A DNA stretch of 64,000 nucleotides from assembly GCA_003228115.1 (NCBI GenBank), contig QEVV01000001.1, positions 558,001 through 622,000 of the forward strand, written 5' to 3'. The notes under the pieces are model-generated. The model was not told the origin of the DNA, searched no databases, and saw only the letters and a program-made list of their open reading frames with translations. This DNA comes from Chloroflexota bacterium. Lineage in GTDB: Bacteria; Chloroflexota; Dehalococcoidia; Lucifugimonadales; SAR202-VII-2. The number at the start of each line of letters is the position of its first letter. Position 1 is the stretch's first letter. Both the position numbers and the translations under genes were made by a program. Below, in pieces: positions 1 through 9,769 of this stretch.

Positions 1-78
1 AGCCCAGCGTCAGCATCGGGGTGGAGCCTGTGAACATTTACCATGTCCCCACACTAGCACAAGCCGAAAATGGAGATA

Positions 79-100
79 GGCAAAAGGAATTCCTTTTGCC
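79..100. repeat. 22-bp perfect palindrome ggcaaaaggaattccttttgcc inside a larger imperfect inverted repeat (about 64-150)
   Basis: Read directly; outer arms ccgaaaatgga (64-74) and tccatttttcg (about 139-149) are also complementary. Confidence 0.6.
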
Positions 101-371
101 CCACCCTGCTTCCGGAGCCCCCGCCATTGCTAGCAAATTCCATTTTTCGACCCCCTTTTGGCCGAAGCAGCCTTGTGCTGAAGCGGCTTATAATCTGTCC
201 GCCTGCCAAAGCAAAGGAAATGGGTATCCAGCCAGCCAATACCGGCAACCTTGAACGCATGTAAGGGGGTAACCAATGATACAGGAACCTTGACAAGACC
301 AGGAAGAGATCGAGGGCAGTACATCAATCCAACCGGTCGATAACGTAGCTGACAACCTCGAAGTAGCTGCA

Positions 372-980
372 TTGTTACTGAGCGCCATCCCCGTGCTAGG
401 CGGCCCAGTGAGCAACATGGTTGGGGGCGTCGCTGGCGCTCGTCGGCAGCAGCGGGTGTACGAGACGATCTACGACCTGGCTCAGAAAATGGGAGAGCAC
501 ACCCATGAGTTGCCGGACACTAACGACGAATATGTGCGATCTGAGGATTTTGAGGAGTTGTTTGAACAGACGCTCCGACGGGTGGCAGACGAGCGGTCGG
601 AGGAAAAGCGAAAGGTGTACGCTAGTTTCCTGGCGGATGCGATTATGCAACCCTGGCAAGACTACGATGAGCAGCTCGGTTTTGTGCGTTCATTGGAACA
701 GCTGCAACCGGCTCATCTGAGCATTATCAGAGCCTATGCCCGTGAAGAAGCTCCCCCTAACAATGCAATGATGGGCTCTATCATTGGCACATTGCGTCGG
801 CGACTGCTGGATTCGATGGATGAAGCTCGAATCCAGCAACTCGTGAGCGACCTCGTGGGCATGCGAATTCTTATCGAACACACCCTCGGAGTGAATATGA
901 CATCTGATGGGGCAGAGCGTACGGCCAGCCGGATTTCTCCGTACGGTTCACGATTTACAAGATACCTGCAGGCTGAATAG
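372..980 (+). CDS. hypothetical protein (TTG start in ORF track; possible upstream ATG at 276 with in-frame TGA at 291)
   Basis: 202 aa ORF with plausible protein composition; no family recognised. Confidence 0.55.
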   Translation: MLLSAIPVLGGPVSNMVGGVAGARRQQRVYETIYDLAQKMGEHTHELPDTNDEYVRSEDFEELFEQTLRRVADERSEEKRKVYASFLADAIMQPWQDYDEQLGFVRSLEQLQPAHLSIIRAYAREEAPPNNAMMGSIIGTLRRRLLDSMDEARIQQLVSDLVGMRILIEHTLGVNMTSDGAERTASRISPYGSRFTRYLQAE

Positions 981-1178
981 GGCTGAATGGATTGATCCCT
1001 TGCGCCGATCAGCCGGTTTATAAACGGCCCTTTGTTTAGTTGCCTCTCAGGGGGTGGTTCCCAGACGCCGGCGCAACCACCCCCTTTGTTCGCCCTCTCC
1101 TGCGCCCGCTATTCACCACCCGTCATCCGGCCCTATTCCACGGTGCCGCGTGCGGTACAATGACGCCTGAGGAAAGCT

Positions 1179-3701
1179 ATGCCCAAACCTCTGGCCTCAT
1201 CCCGGCTGGACGCCCTTCTCAAGATCCTTGACCTAGAGCGATCCCGCGGCTATCTGGACTCCGCGGTCGTTGGTGGGTTGGACCGGTTCTTGGCCCAATG
1301 GGCTGAGGTCGTCGCCGGGCCCTCTTCCAGCGATGGGCAAGCGCTCCAGGGTCTGAGGGAAGCCGGGCTTCTTGATGATCTCTATGGGAGCATGGACAGC
1401 CGCCAAAGGGCCACCTGGATGGGGCGGCTGTCGGCGACCGTCGAGCGCGCCACGGGATCTGGCGCTCAGCCGACCCACACGCTCCCAGCAACGCGAAAGC
1501 GGCCACCAACTCCCCCTGCACCGACTATAGCTGCGTCCAATGGGCCGCCCCTTCCGGCGAAAGCACCAGCCCGAACGCCGAAGCCAAAGCCTAAGCCCAC
1601 CCTTGATAGTCCCGTTATCGTCCTCGGAGGCGTCACTGCTCGGACGGTTCCTCTGCTCGCCAAACTAGGCGTTCGCGTTGTCCGAGACCTTCTGTACCTC
1701 TTCCCGAACAGGCACATCGACTACTCCCGAATCACACAGGTTCGGGACCTCCGCCCCGGTGAGGAGCAGACCGTGGCCGCCGTGGTGTGGGAAGCAAAGA
1801 CATCCTTCCTGGGCGGCAGGCGCAGCAGTGAGGCTATCGTTGGGGACGACACCGGCAACTTCCGGATCGTCTGGTTCAACCAGCCTCACATGGCCCGAAA
1901 CCTGCGACCGCAGAGCCGGATCATCATCAGCGGCAAGGTGAATGTCTACCGGGGCTCGCTGGTCATGGAGAACCCTGAACACGAACTCCTGACCGGCGAC
2001 GGTAATCTCGTACACACAGGGCGGCATGTTCCCGTCTACCCCCTGACGGACGGGCTGACCCTGCGTCCGCTACGGCGACTGGTCAAGCAGGTGGTGGATG
2101 GGTTCGCTACGGAGTTAGAGGACCCCGTGCCTCCAGAGGTCGTCAAGCGCAACGGCCTCATGCGCCTGTCCCGGGCCATACAGCAATTCCACTACCCAGA
2201 CTCGGTTGAAGAACGCGATGAAGCCCGGCGACGGCTGGCCTTCGACGAGTTCTTCCTGATGCAGTTGGCTGTACTTTCCTACCGCCGCGCCCATCGTGAC
2301 GACGCCCCGGCTCAACCCATTACACCCGCGCCTGGCATCGTCGACTCGTTCTTGAAAACGTTGCCGTTCTCTCTGACCTCTGCGCAGGAGCGGGTTCTCG
2401 GCGATTTAACGCGGGACATAGCCGTGCCGAAAGCCATGACTCGCCTGCTCCAGGGCGAGGTAGGCAGCGGAAAGACCGTTATCGCTCTGGCAGGACTCCT
2501 TGCCGCGGCGGCATGCGACTTCCAGGGCGTCCTGCTGGCTCCCACAGAAGTCCTTGCCGAACAACACTTCCTGACCGTTGAGCGGCTGTTGGAAGCTTCG
2601 ATCGTTGACAAGCCTTCGCCTACTCGACTGGTAATCCATCTGGAAGGGTACCCTCGACCGGTGGTCGTAGGCCTGCTGGTGGGGGGGCAGACTCGCAAAG
2701 CTAAGACTGCGATGCACCGCCTGATGGCGGAGGGCGAGATGGACATCGCCATTGGCACTCACGCCTTGATACAGGAAGACGTCGAATTTCCCCGTCTGGC
2801 GTTCGTAGTAATCGACGAGCAGCACCGTTTCGGCGTGCGACAGCGATCAGCGTTGCGAGAGAAGGGCGGCAACCCCCACATGCTTGTGATGTCGGCCACG
2901 CCGATCCCGCGCTCCTTAGCCCTGACCCTCTACGGCGACCTGGACCTCAGCACGCTCGACGAGATGCCCAAGGACCGCCTGCCGGTCAAAACCCGACGCC
3001 TGGATGCCTCCGACCGCCATCGAGCCTACAAGTTCCTCCGCAAGGAGGTGGAAGAGGGCCATCAGGCCTTCGTCGTTTGTCCGTTGATTGAGGAGTCGGA
3101 GGTGGTGATTGCCAGGGCTGCCACCGAGGAATACGACCACTTGTCCGGTGAAATCTACCCCGACCTCCGCCTTGGGCTTCTCCACGGCCGCATGTCCCTG
3201 GCCGAGAAGGGTGAAGCTATGAACAGCTTCCGCCGCGGCGACACAGACATACTGGTCTGCACTCCGGTCATTGAGGTTGGCATCGACGTACCAAACGCCA
3301 CGGCCATCATCATCGAAGGAGCCAACCGGTTTGGGCTATCGCAGCTGCACCAGTTGCGAGGCCGCGTGGGCAGAGGAAAGGACCAGAGCTACTGCATTCT
3401 CATGGCTGAGAACGCATCCCAAGAGGCTCGTCAGCGCTTGGAGATTGTGGAGGGGGCCAATGACGGGTTTTCACTGGCGGAGGAAGACCTGCGCATTCGC
3501 GGTCCCGGCGACTACTTTGGCACCAGGCAGAGCGGCCTGCCGCAACTTAGGGTCGCTCGCCTCTCGGACACGGAGATCCTAGCCAGCGCACGCGAACAGG
3601 CGACGGCGATGCTGGAGATGGACCCTAGCTTGAAGGCGTGGCCCAAGCTACAAGGCGCACTGGAAGAGTACCGGCAAGAAGCACCGGGCGACGTGAGCTA
3701 G
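1179..3701 (+). CDS. recG: ATP-dependent DNA helicase RecG, with long Pro/Lys-rich N-terminal extension
   Basis: Helicase motifs GEVGSGKT, DEQHRFG, MSATPIPRSLALT, QLRGRVGRG. Confidence 0.95.
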   Translation: MPKPLASSRLDALLKILDLERSRGYLDSAVVGGLDRFLAQWAEVVAGPSSSDGQALQGLREAGLLDDLYGSMDSRQRATWMGRLSATVERATGSGAQPTHTLPATRKRPPTPPAPTIAASNGPPLPAKAPARTPKPKPKPTLDSPVIVLGGVTARTVPLLAKLGVRVVRDLLYLFPNRHIDYSRITQVRDLRPGEEQTVAAVVWEAKTSFLGGRRSSEAIVGDDTGNFRIVWFNQPHMARNLRPQSRIIISGKVNVYRGSLVMENPEHELLTGDGNLVHTGRHVPVYPLTDGLTLRPLRRLVKQVVDGFATELEDPVPPEVVKRNGLMRLSRAIQQFHYPDSVEERDEARRRLAFDEFFLMQLAVLSYRRAHRDDAPAQPITPAPGIVDSFLKTLPFSLTSAQERVLGDLTRDIAVPKAMTRLLQGEVGSGKTVIALAGLLAAAACDFQGVLLAPTEVLAEQHFLTVERLLEASIVDKPSPTRLVIHLEGYPRPVVVGLLVGGQTRKAKTAMHRLMAEGEMDIAIGTHALIQEDVEFPRLAFVVIDEQHRFGVRQRSALREKGGNPHMLVMSATPIPRSLALTLYGDLDLSTLDEMPKDRLPVKTRRLDASDRHRAYKFLRKEVEEGHQAFVVCPLIEESEVVIARAATEEYDHLSGEIYPDLRLGLLHGRMSLAEKGEAMNSFRRGDTDILVCTPVIEVGIDVPNATAIIIEGANRFGLSQLHQLRGRVGRGKDQSYCILMAENASQEARQRLEIVEGANDGFSLAEEDLRIRGPGDYFGTRQSGLPQLRVARLSDTEILASAREQATAMLEMDPSLKAWPKLQGALEEYRQEAPGDVS

Positions 3702-3719
3702 GAAAACTTGTGGAAACAA

Positions 3720-3758
3720 AAAAGAGGGGCGCCCCGACAATTGGGACGCCCCTCTTTT
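3720..3758. terminator. bidirectional intrinsic terminator between recG and convergent cupin gene
   Basis: aaaagaggggcg ... cgcccctctttt inverted repeat with A/T flanks. Confidence 0.85.
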
Positions 3759-3779
3759 GTTCTCCGTTAACTCTGTTGC

Positions 3780-4880
3780 CTAGGAGACGAGGGAAGCAGT
3801 TGCTGCCTGGGTCCACTTGAAGTCGTAGTCCTTGTAGGCCACGTCCGGCATATCGCTCTTCTGGCCCCGCTTCGCCAGTTCTTCGTGGAACAACTCCTGG
3901 ACCAACGGATCCTCATCAGGGTATTCGATCTGATCGTTCTTCTTGTCTTCCAGCTTCTCGCTGCGGCTGAACACTGGCAGCGTGTGCATTGCTAGATACC
4001 GGGCAGGGTAGCCGCCAACGTTGAAGTGCTGGTGGAACCAACGGTTGGGGGGAACAAAGAGGCTGCCCTCGTGCCAGGGTATAACGATCTTCTCTTTGCC
4101 CTCTTCCCACATGAGTGAGTAGCCGTCACCAGCGGGGATGATGATAACCACACCTGGCCCGTGACGGTGGCCCTTCTTGTATCTCCCTGATGGGAACACG
4201 GACATGTGGCCCGTCATCTCACTGTTGGGGAAGCGAAGGTCCAGCACAGAGCCGCCGCTGCCTCTCACCGTGTGAGATTCCAACTTATCCCACGCCGCTA
4301 GGTCAGGGAAGAAGTTGCCCCACCACTGAACGGTAATGTTGCGGAAGCCGTCCTTGGGAACATCCACGGCTTTGGCGGTGGCGAACTGCCCGCCTTCGGT
4401 CGCCTGGACATTAGTGTTCACATAGGGGTTGTTGAAGATGAACTCGGGGTCCGGCCAAACCGACATGGCGACTGGCATATAGCTAACGTGCGCCAGCCGG
4501 GCCGGCTTGTTGCCCTGCATGTTGGTGAATTGGTGCTTCACGTTGGGTGGGAGTATGAACATGCTGCGCTTGTCCCACTCGAAATTGATGCGCTTCTCTT
4601 CCTTACCTACCCAGACCGATGTCTGACCGACGCCGTCCAGCACGTAGACAGCCTCTTCCGCCACCGACCTGAGCGGCGGCAAGGTCTTGCCAGGCGGGAT
4701 TTCGGTTACGCGAATCTCGGCGACGCCCTCAAGGCCAAGGACATCAATAAAGGCCGCATTGCATTCGCGAGCGGACCATGGACCTACTTCAACGGTGCGC
4801 AGGTCCTCAATGTAGTAACCACTGTGGATGGGAATCCCTTGGGCTTCCACCCATTTCTTATACGTCGGGCTCGTTGGCAT
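3780..4880 (-). CDS. bicupin domain protein
   Basis: 366 aa with two cupin-like segments (PPGKTLPPLRSVAEEAVYVLDG; HRHGPGVVIIIPAGDGYSLMWEEG). Confidence 0.75.
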   Translation of the reverse strand: MPTSPTYKKWVEAQGIPIHSGYYIEDLRTVEVGPWSARECNAAFIDVLGLEGVAEIRVTEIPPGKTLPPLRSVAEEAVYVLDGVGQTSVWVGKEEKRINFEWDKRSMFILPPNVKHQFTNMQGNKPARLAHVSYMPVAMSVWPDPEFIFNNPYVNTNVQATEGGQFATAKAVDVPKDGFRNITVQWWGNFFPDLAAWDKLESHTVRGSGGSVLDLRFPNSEMTGHMSVFPSGRYKKGHRHGPGVVIIIPAGDGYSLMWEEGKEKIVIPWHEGSLFVPPNRWFHQHFNVGGYPARYLAMHTLPVFSRSEKLEDKKNDQIEYPDEDPLVQELFHEELAKRGQKSDMPDVAYKDYDFKWTQAATASLVS

Positions 4881-5228
4881 ATGCCCCCCTTTTAATTTCT
4901 GGAGTCGCGTGTGGAATTATACTGTCAGAGCCACGCCGTCACAACCTACCTCACTCCCTTCCGGTCAGAGCAAGCGGCGAAGGATTTCATAGAGCCCTGA
5001 ACTCGCCACCTCAAGAGTAGGCGCCGCAGGCTGGGGTGCAGGGGCAACGCACCGCCGGGGGTCTGGGGGCGTCCCCCAAATCCCTAAACCTTTCGTGGGC
5101 GGGATCGTGGGAGGGCGGCGCTAGCTGCAGCAAACCATTTGCCCAAACAGCGCCCCCCAAAGGGTGCACGCGAACCTTTTCCGTCATATAATCGCGTCCA
5201 ACAAGCCCTTAGCACCCAGGAGGCAACA

Positions 5229-5711
5229 ATGGTTACGGAACAAGCAGTAGAACAGATGCCTTTCAGCATGAAGACGCCCTTGCTATCAGCAGGGAACTCC
5301 TTCAAACACCTGGCCGACACCAGCGACCTGTGGATGCATGTAAAGGTCTACGCTGAGGGTGGCGAAAACGCCCTTCACGCCCACACCACAGAGGACCACG
5401 CCTTCGTGGTCTTGGAAGGCCAGGCCACCTTTTACGCCGGAGACGGCAGCACGACGGTGGTAGGCAAGAACGAGGGCATGATGATACCCAAGGGTGCGCT
5501 CTACAACTTCCAGAGCAGCGGCGAGGGTAACCTGGTAATGCTGCGGGTAGGTACCGGCACCGAGGGGAACCCCTACAAGAAGATCGGCAAAGACGACCGG
5601 ATTGGTCCAGACGGCAATGCCCTCCCCGGCCACGACCCAGCCAACAAGACCGGCGCCATTCCTGGCGTGCCCGTCCCCGGCAAGTTCTTCGCCGCAGACG
5701 CTCCTGACTAG
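5229..5711 (+). CDS. small cupin domain protein
   Basis: GGENALHAHTTEDHAFVVLEGQATFYAGDG cupin motif; AGGAGG 5' of ATG 5229. Confidence 0.8.
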   Translation: MVTEQAVEQMPFSMKTPLLSAGNSFKHLADTSDLWMHVKVYAEGGENALHAHTTEDHAFVVLEGQATFYAGDGSTTVVGKNEGMMIPKGALYNFQSSGEGNLVMLRVGTGTEGNPYKKIGKDDRIGPDGNALPGHDPANKTGAIPGVPVPGKFFAADAPD

Positions 5712-6324
5712 GCCTCGATCTAACTGAAAGCCTACGGAAGAAAGCGCCGGAGGTAAGTTGCTGCGGCTCGGTGCGGTCTGCCAGTTCCCACTTTCCCGCT
5801 GATTCCAACTCAGCGAACTTCTCCTTGAAGCCCGCTTCCTCATATGACGGAACTGAAAGCGTGAAGGCCACGTGGCCGCCAGGTTTTGTGACTCGGACCA
5901 GTTCATCGAAGGCGCTGGCCGGGGCGTGGGCTTGCGTAAATACGCCGACCGCGACCACCGCACCGAAGCTGCCGGTCTCGAAGTCCAAGTGCTCGCCGAG
6001 GGCCATGCGGCGTGCATCCTTATACACGCCCTTGCTTCGGGCCACATCCAGCATTCCCTCCGAAATGTCCATAGCCACGAGGTCGCCATAGCCAGCCGCA
6101 GCGAGCGCCTCGCCCGACAGCCCTGTCCCAGCACCAGCATCAAGGATGCGGGCGTCCTTGGAAACGAACTGGCTGACCAACTCAGCGATCAGTGCAGGGG
6201 CTCGGTATTCGTGGGTGGTGGTCACATCAGCGTCGTAGTCGCCAGCCCACTGGTCATAGCGCTCTTCTAGCTCTTGGTCGTTTGGGGTCGAGTATATCCA
6301 CTGGATTCGGTTCTGCTCGTCCAC
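5302..6324 (-). CDS. class I SAM-dependent methyltransferase; C-terminal about 130 aa are antisense to the cupin gene and probably not native
   Basis: ILDAGAGTGLSGEALAAAGYGDLVAMDIS SAM-binding motif; expected family end is near 5730 but no stop occurs in frame. Confidence 0.7.
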   Translation of the reverse strand: MDEQNRIQWIYSTPNDQELEERYDQWAGDYDADVTTTHEYRAPALIAELVSQFVSKDARILDAGAGTGLSGEALAAAGYGDLVAMDISEGMLDVARSKGVYKDARRMALGEHLDFETGSFGAVVAVGVFTQAHAPASAFDELVRVTKPGGHVAFTLSVPSYEEAGFKEKFAELESAGKWELADRTEPQQLTSGAFFRRLSVRSRPSQERLRRRTCRGRARQEWRRSCWLGRGRGGHCRLDQSGRLCRSSCRGSPRCRYLPAALPGYPRRCSGSCRAHPWVSSCPRSCLPPSCCRLRRKRWPGLPRPRRRGPLWCGREGRFRHPQRRPLHASTGRWCRPGV

Positions 6325-6374
6325 AATGCCTCCCAGCGATAAATAAAAGTCTCAGATTCCCAATCGCCGCGTCT

Positions 6375-7043
6375 CTACAGCGTGATCTCCCCCAAATCAT
6401 CAGCGGGCGTGAGCGGAGCGCCCGTCTGTGCCTGGATTTCTTCGTAGGTCCAGCCAGGGGCCATCTCCTTGAGCACCAGGCCCGAGGGCGTCACCTGGAT
6501 CACCGCCAGGTCGGTGACGATCAGGCTGACGCAGGCCTTGGCTGTCAGCGGATAAGTGCAGTCCTTGACGACCTTGGGGTCGCCGTTGCGGTCGTTGTGC
6601 TCCATGGCGGCAATGACGGTCCTTGCCCCGACGGCCAAGTCCATAGCCCCGCCGACGTTGCCGATGCCCCGTTCGGGAATCAGCCAATTGGCAAGGTCCC
6701 CCGCCTCCGAGACCTGGAGAGCGCCCAGCACTGTGACGTCGATGTGGCCGCCGCGGATCATGGCGAAGGAGTCAGCGGAATGAAAGAAGGACGATCCTGG
6801 CAGCAGCGATATGAACTGGCCGCCTGCGTTGATGAAATCGAGGTCCTCTTCGCCCTCGGGGACCAGCGGGCCGTAGTTGAGCACTCCGCTCTCCGAGTGG
6901 TAGATGACCGTGCGGCCCTCCGGCAGGTAATTGGAACAGAGGGTGGGTATGCCAATGCCCAGGTTCACCACCATGCCGTCCTGGAACTCGCGGGCAACGC
7001 GCATCGCAATGATGTCACGGTCCAATCGATCCTTGGTAACCAT
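6375..7043 (-). CDS. CoA-transferase subunit B (3-oxoacid CoA-transferase-like)
   Basis: GIGIPTLCSNYLPEG...YHSESGVLNYGP (catalytic Glu segment), GGHIDVTVLGALQV. Confidence 0.85.
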   Translation of the reverse strand: MVTKDRLDRDIIAMRVAREFQDGMVVNLGIGIPTLCSNYLPEGRTVIYHSESGVLNYGPLVPEGEEDLDFINAGGQFISLLPGSSFFHSADSFAMIRGGHIDVTVLGALQVSEAGDLANWLIPERGIGNVGGAMDLAVGARTVIAAMEHNDRNGDPKVVKDCTYPLTAKACVSLIVTDLAVIQVTPSGLVLKEMAPGWTYEEIQAQTGAPLTPADDLGEITL

Positions 7044-7193
7044 GTCGGCTCCTGCGCCAGCGCCTAATAAAGTGCTGTGTCATTTGGCGCTTCAGTATAT
7101 AGAGGCGCCCACGCCAAGCCAACCAGACGTGTTCAAACAGTGGGAGGAAGCAATATGGGAAGCGCGCGCTGAACAGCAACGGAGGAAAGTACG

Positions 7194-8504
7194 TTAGCCC
7201 TCGAAGGCTACCTTGGCTCCTCGCAAGCGAGGGCTGACGCCCCAGGCGAAGTAGATGAGGACGATGGCGCAGAGGTACATCCCGATGAACGCGGTGAACG
7301 GTATGTTGTAGGAGCCGTAGTGGTCATAGAGGAACCCTGCCAACGGAGGCCCAATGATGGAAGCTCCCGTCGACAAAGCGAGATTCACCAAACCAAACAC
7401 CGTGCCAAAGACGCGAAGGGGAAAGAGCGCGCCCACCGATAGAGGCAGCACGGTCATAACGCCTCCCGAAGCCGGCCCCGACACGGCCACATAAAGCCAG
7501 ACTACTGGGAGGCTGGTCGCTTGGAGGAGGATGAATGCCCCCGTCGCCTGAAGACTGAAGGACAGCATTACGGCGTACCGGACGGAGAACTTCTCCGACA
7601 GCAGCCCGAATCCTATCTTTCCTATGGCTCCGGTTCCTCCAAAAATCCCAAGCACCAAGCCGGCGGTCTTCACCGACACGCCCATGTCCCTGACATAGGG
7701 CACGAGGTGGTTCAGGATGCCAAGCGTACCAATACCCATAAAAAAGAAGCCCGCAGCAACGAACCAGAACGCGGGGCTTTTCATCGCTATTGAAAACGCA
7801 CTTCGTTCTTTCACCACCCCCGCGGTTCCGCTACCTCCCGAGACCGGTATCGGGGACAAGACAGGCTGCGGAGCAGGCATGATCCCGTCAGGGTGCAGAC
7901 CCATATCTTGGGGCTTCGTCTTGAGAATCAAAGTCGCGGGAAAATTGACGCACAACACGCCGATGCCCATAACCACGAAAGCGACGCGCCAGCCGAACTC
8001 GCTGACAATCAACGCCGTGATTGGGGAGAAAATGAGGGCACCCAAAGCCAAGCCCATCATCGTGAACCCCATAGCCCGGCCCCGTTTAATCTTGAACCAG
8101 TTGGAGACCACCGTAGCAAAGGGCACTACGCCACTGAAAGCTCCGCCGAACCCAGCCATGGCATAGAACAAATAAAGCTGCCATAACGAATTTGTAGTGC
8201 TCAGAAGAAACAGCGATGTCGACAGAATCACTCCGCCAACCATCACCAACCGCTTGATTCCGTGCCGCGACACCAGCCGGCCCATGAAGACCCCGCCCAC
8301 TCCCCCACAGATCATGAATGAAGACTGACCGATGGCAATCTGCCCCCGGGTCCAGCCAAATTGGTCCTCCAGGGGGATAAACATGTTGCCGAAGGCGTAG
8401 AACCCTGTCCATGACCAAACGGTTAGGACGGCGCAAGAGGCGGCGACAACCCACCATCCGTAAAAAATACGGCTTTCCGTAGCAGAGCTTTGCGGGTCGA
8501 TCAT
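7194..8504 (-). CDS. MFS transporter (monocarboxylate/oxalate-formate-like)
   Basis: 436 aa, 12-TM type hydrophobic pattern; FYGWWVVAASCAVLTVWSWTGFYAFG start typical of the family. Confidence 0.85.
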   Translation of the reverse strand: MIDPQSSATESRIFYGWWVVAASCAVLTVWSWTGFYAFGNMFIPLEDQFGWTRGQIAIGQSSFMICGGVGGVFMGRLVSRHGIKRLVMVGGVILSTSLFLLSTTNSLWQLYLFYAMAGFGGAFSGVVPFATVVSNWFKIKRGRAMGFTMMGLALGALIFSPITALIVSEFGWRVAFVVMGIGVLCVNFPATLILKTKPQDMGLHPDGIMPAPQPVLSPIPVSGGSGTAGVVKERSAFSIAMKSPAFWFVAAGFFFMGIGTLGILNHLVPYVRDMGVSVKTAGLVLGIFGGTGAIGKIGFGLLSEKFSVRYAVMLSFSLQATGAFILLQATSLPVVWLYVAVSGPASGGVMTVLPLSVGALFPLRVFGTVFGLVNLALSTGASIIGPPLAGFLYDHYGSYNIPFTAFIGMYLCAIVLIYFAWGVSPRLRGAKVAFEG

Positions 8505-9289
8505 TCGAAGTTGGCCAAGTGCTTCTCCCTCAGACTAACGAAACCCTGTTGGCCAATGACAATGTGGTCGAGCAGGTCGACATTCAGCAGTTTACCAGCC
8601 TCGATGAGAAGGCGCGTTACTTCAACATCGTCACGGCTGGGTGAGGGGTCGCCTGATGGGTGGTTGTGCACGACGATGATCGAAGGGGCGTTGGCCCGGA
8701 TTGCGTCTCGAAACACTTCGGCGACGCGCACCTGGGACTTGTCCACGGTGCCTTTATATACCTCGACCACCGACAAGACCTGGTTCCGGGTCGAGAGTAA
8801 AAGGACTCGGAGATGCTCCTGGGCCAAAAACGCCATATCAGAGTGCAGAAGGTTCCTGACATCCTGTGCGCTGCTAATGGTCACACGGTCGTCAGGGGTA
8901 GCGGTGGCAATCTGGCGGCCCAACTCAAGGGCCGCCAGCACCTGTGCAGCCTTGGCCTCGCCAAGACCCTTGATGGAGCACAGGTCGTCGTAAGAAACGC
9001 GGGCTAGACCCTCAACGCCCTGGAGATCGGAAAGAATACGAGTCGCCATAGACACGGCGCTTTCGGACCTAACGCCGACCCGCAGAAGGATGGCCAGCAA
9101 TTCAGCGCTGCTCAGCGAACGGGCACGCTGCTCGCGAAGCCGTTCCCGGGGACGTTCCGAAACCGGAAGGTCCCTGATCATGGGCTGGTACATCCCGAGC
9201 GTCCTCTGTTCCACCGATGTGCCTCTGAAGGAACTCGGCGCAGAAAACAAAGCAAACCCCAGAACACCAGGCAACCTTTCGTCAGCCAT
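8501..9289 (-). CDS. radC: DNA repair protein RadC (JAB/MPN domain); true start may be 9193 or 9181
   Basis: IRDLPVSERPRERL...VVHNHPSGDPSPSRDDVEVTRLL...LLDHIVIG. Confidence 0.93.
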   Translation of the reverse strand: MADERLPGVLGFALFSAPSSFRGTSVEQRTLGMYQPMIRDLPVSERPRERLREQRARSLSSAELLAILLRVGVRSESAVSMATRILSDLQGVEGLARVSYDDLCSIKGLGEAKAAQVLAALELGRQIATATPDDRVTISSAQDVRNLLHSDMAFLAQEHLRVLLLSTRNQVLSVVEVYKGTVDKSQVRVAEVFRDAIRANAPSIIVVHNHPSGDPSPSRDDVEVTRLLIEAGKLLNVDLLDHIVIGQQGFVSLREKHLANFE

Positions 9290-9355
9290 AGTGCCCTGGG
9301 GCTGCGCTATCGTTTATGTATGAGCGGCCAGCGAGTTGGCCGAAGTCTCTAAATG

Positions 9356-9736
9356 CTAGGCCAGCGTTATAGTGGCGCCAGCTTCCTCAAGGGCCTTTTT
9401 GATCTCTTCGGCCTCGCCCTTTGTGATCCCGTCCCTGACGGCAACTGGCGCGCTCTCAACCAAGTCCTTGGCCTCCTTGAGGCCCAGGGTGGTCACGGTG
9501 CGAACTGCCTTAATGACGTTGATCTTATTCGCGCCGAAGTCCTGGAGCATGACGCTGAACTCCGTCTTCTCTTCCACAGCATCAGCAGAGGCGCCGGCGG
9601 CGGCAGGAGCCCCTGCAGCAGCTACCGGAGCAGCAGCGCTCACACCGAAGGTCTCTTCCAGTGCCTTCACCAGCTGAGACAGATCCAATACCGACATTCC
9701 CTTGATCGCTTCCAATATTTCTTCTTGGACAGCCAT
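9356..9736 (-). CDS. rplL: 50S ribosomal protein L7/L12
   Basis: [42 protein letters not shown]. Confidence 0.97.
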   Translation of the reverse strand: MAVQEEILEAIKGMSVLDLSQLVKALEETFGVSAAAPVAAAGAPAAAGASADAVEEKTEFSVMLQDFGANKINVIKAVRTVTTLGLKEAKDLVESAPVAVRDGITKGEAEEIKKALEEAGATITLA

Positions 9737-9769
9737 TCCTACCTCCCTTAATTTCCCGAGATTACCGGA

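Noticed and set aside
9325-9342. Hairpin cggcca...tggccg downstream of rplL as terminator
   Set aside because: Stem is short and lacks a T tract on the minus strand; not called.
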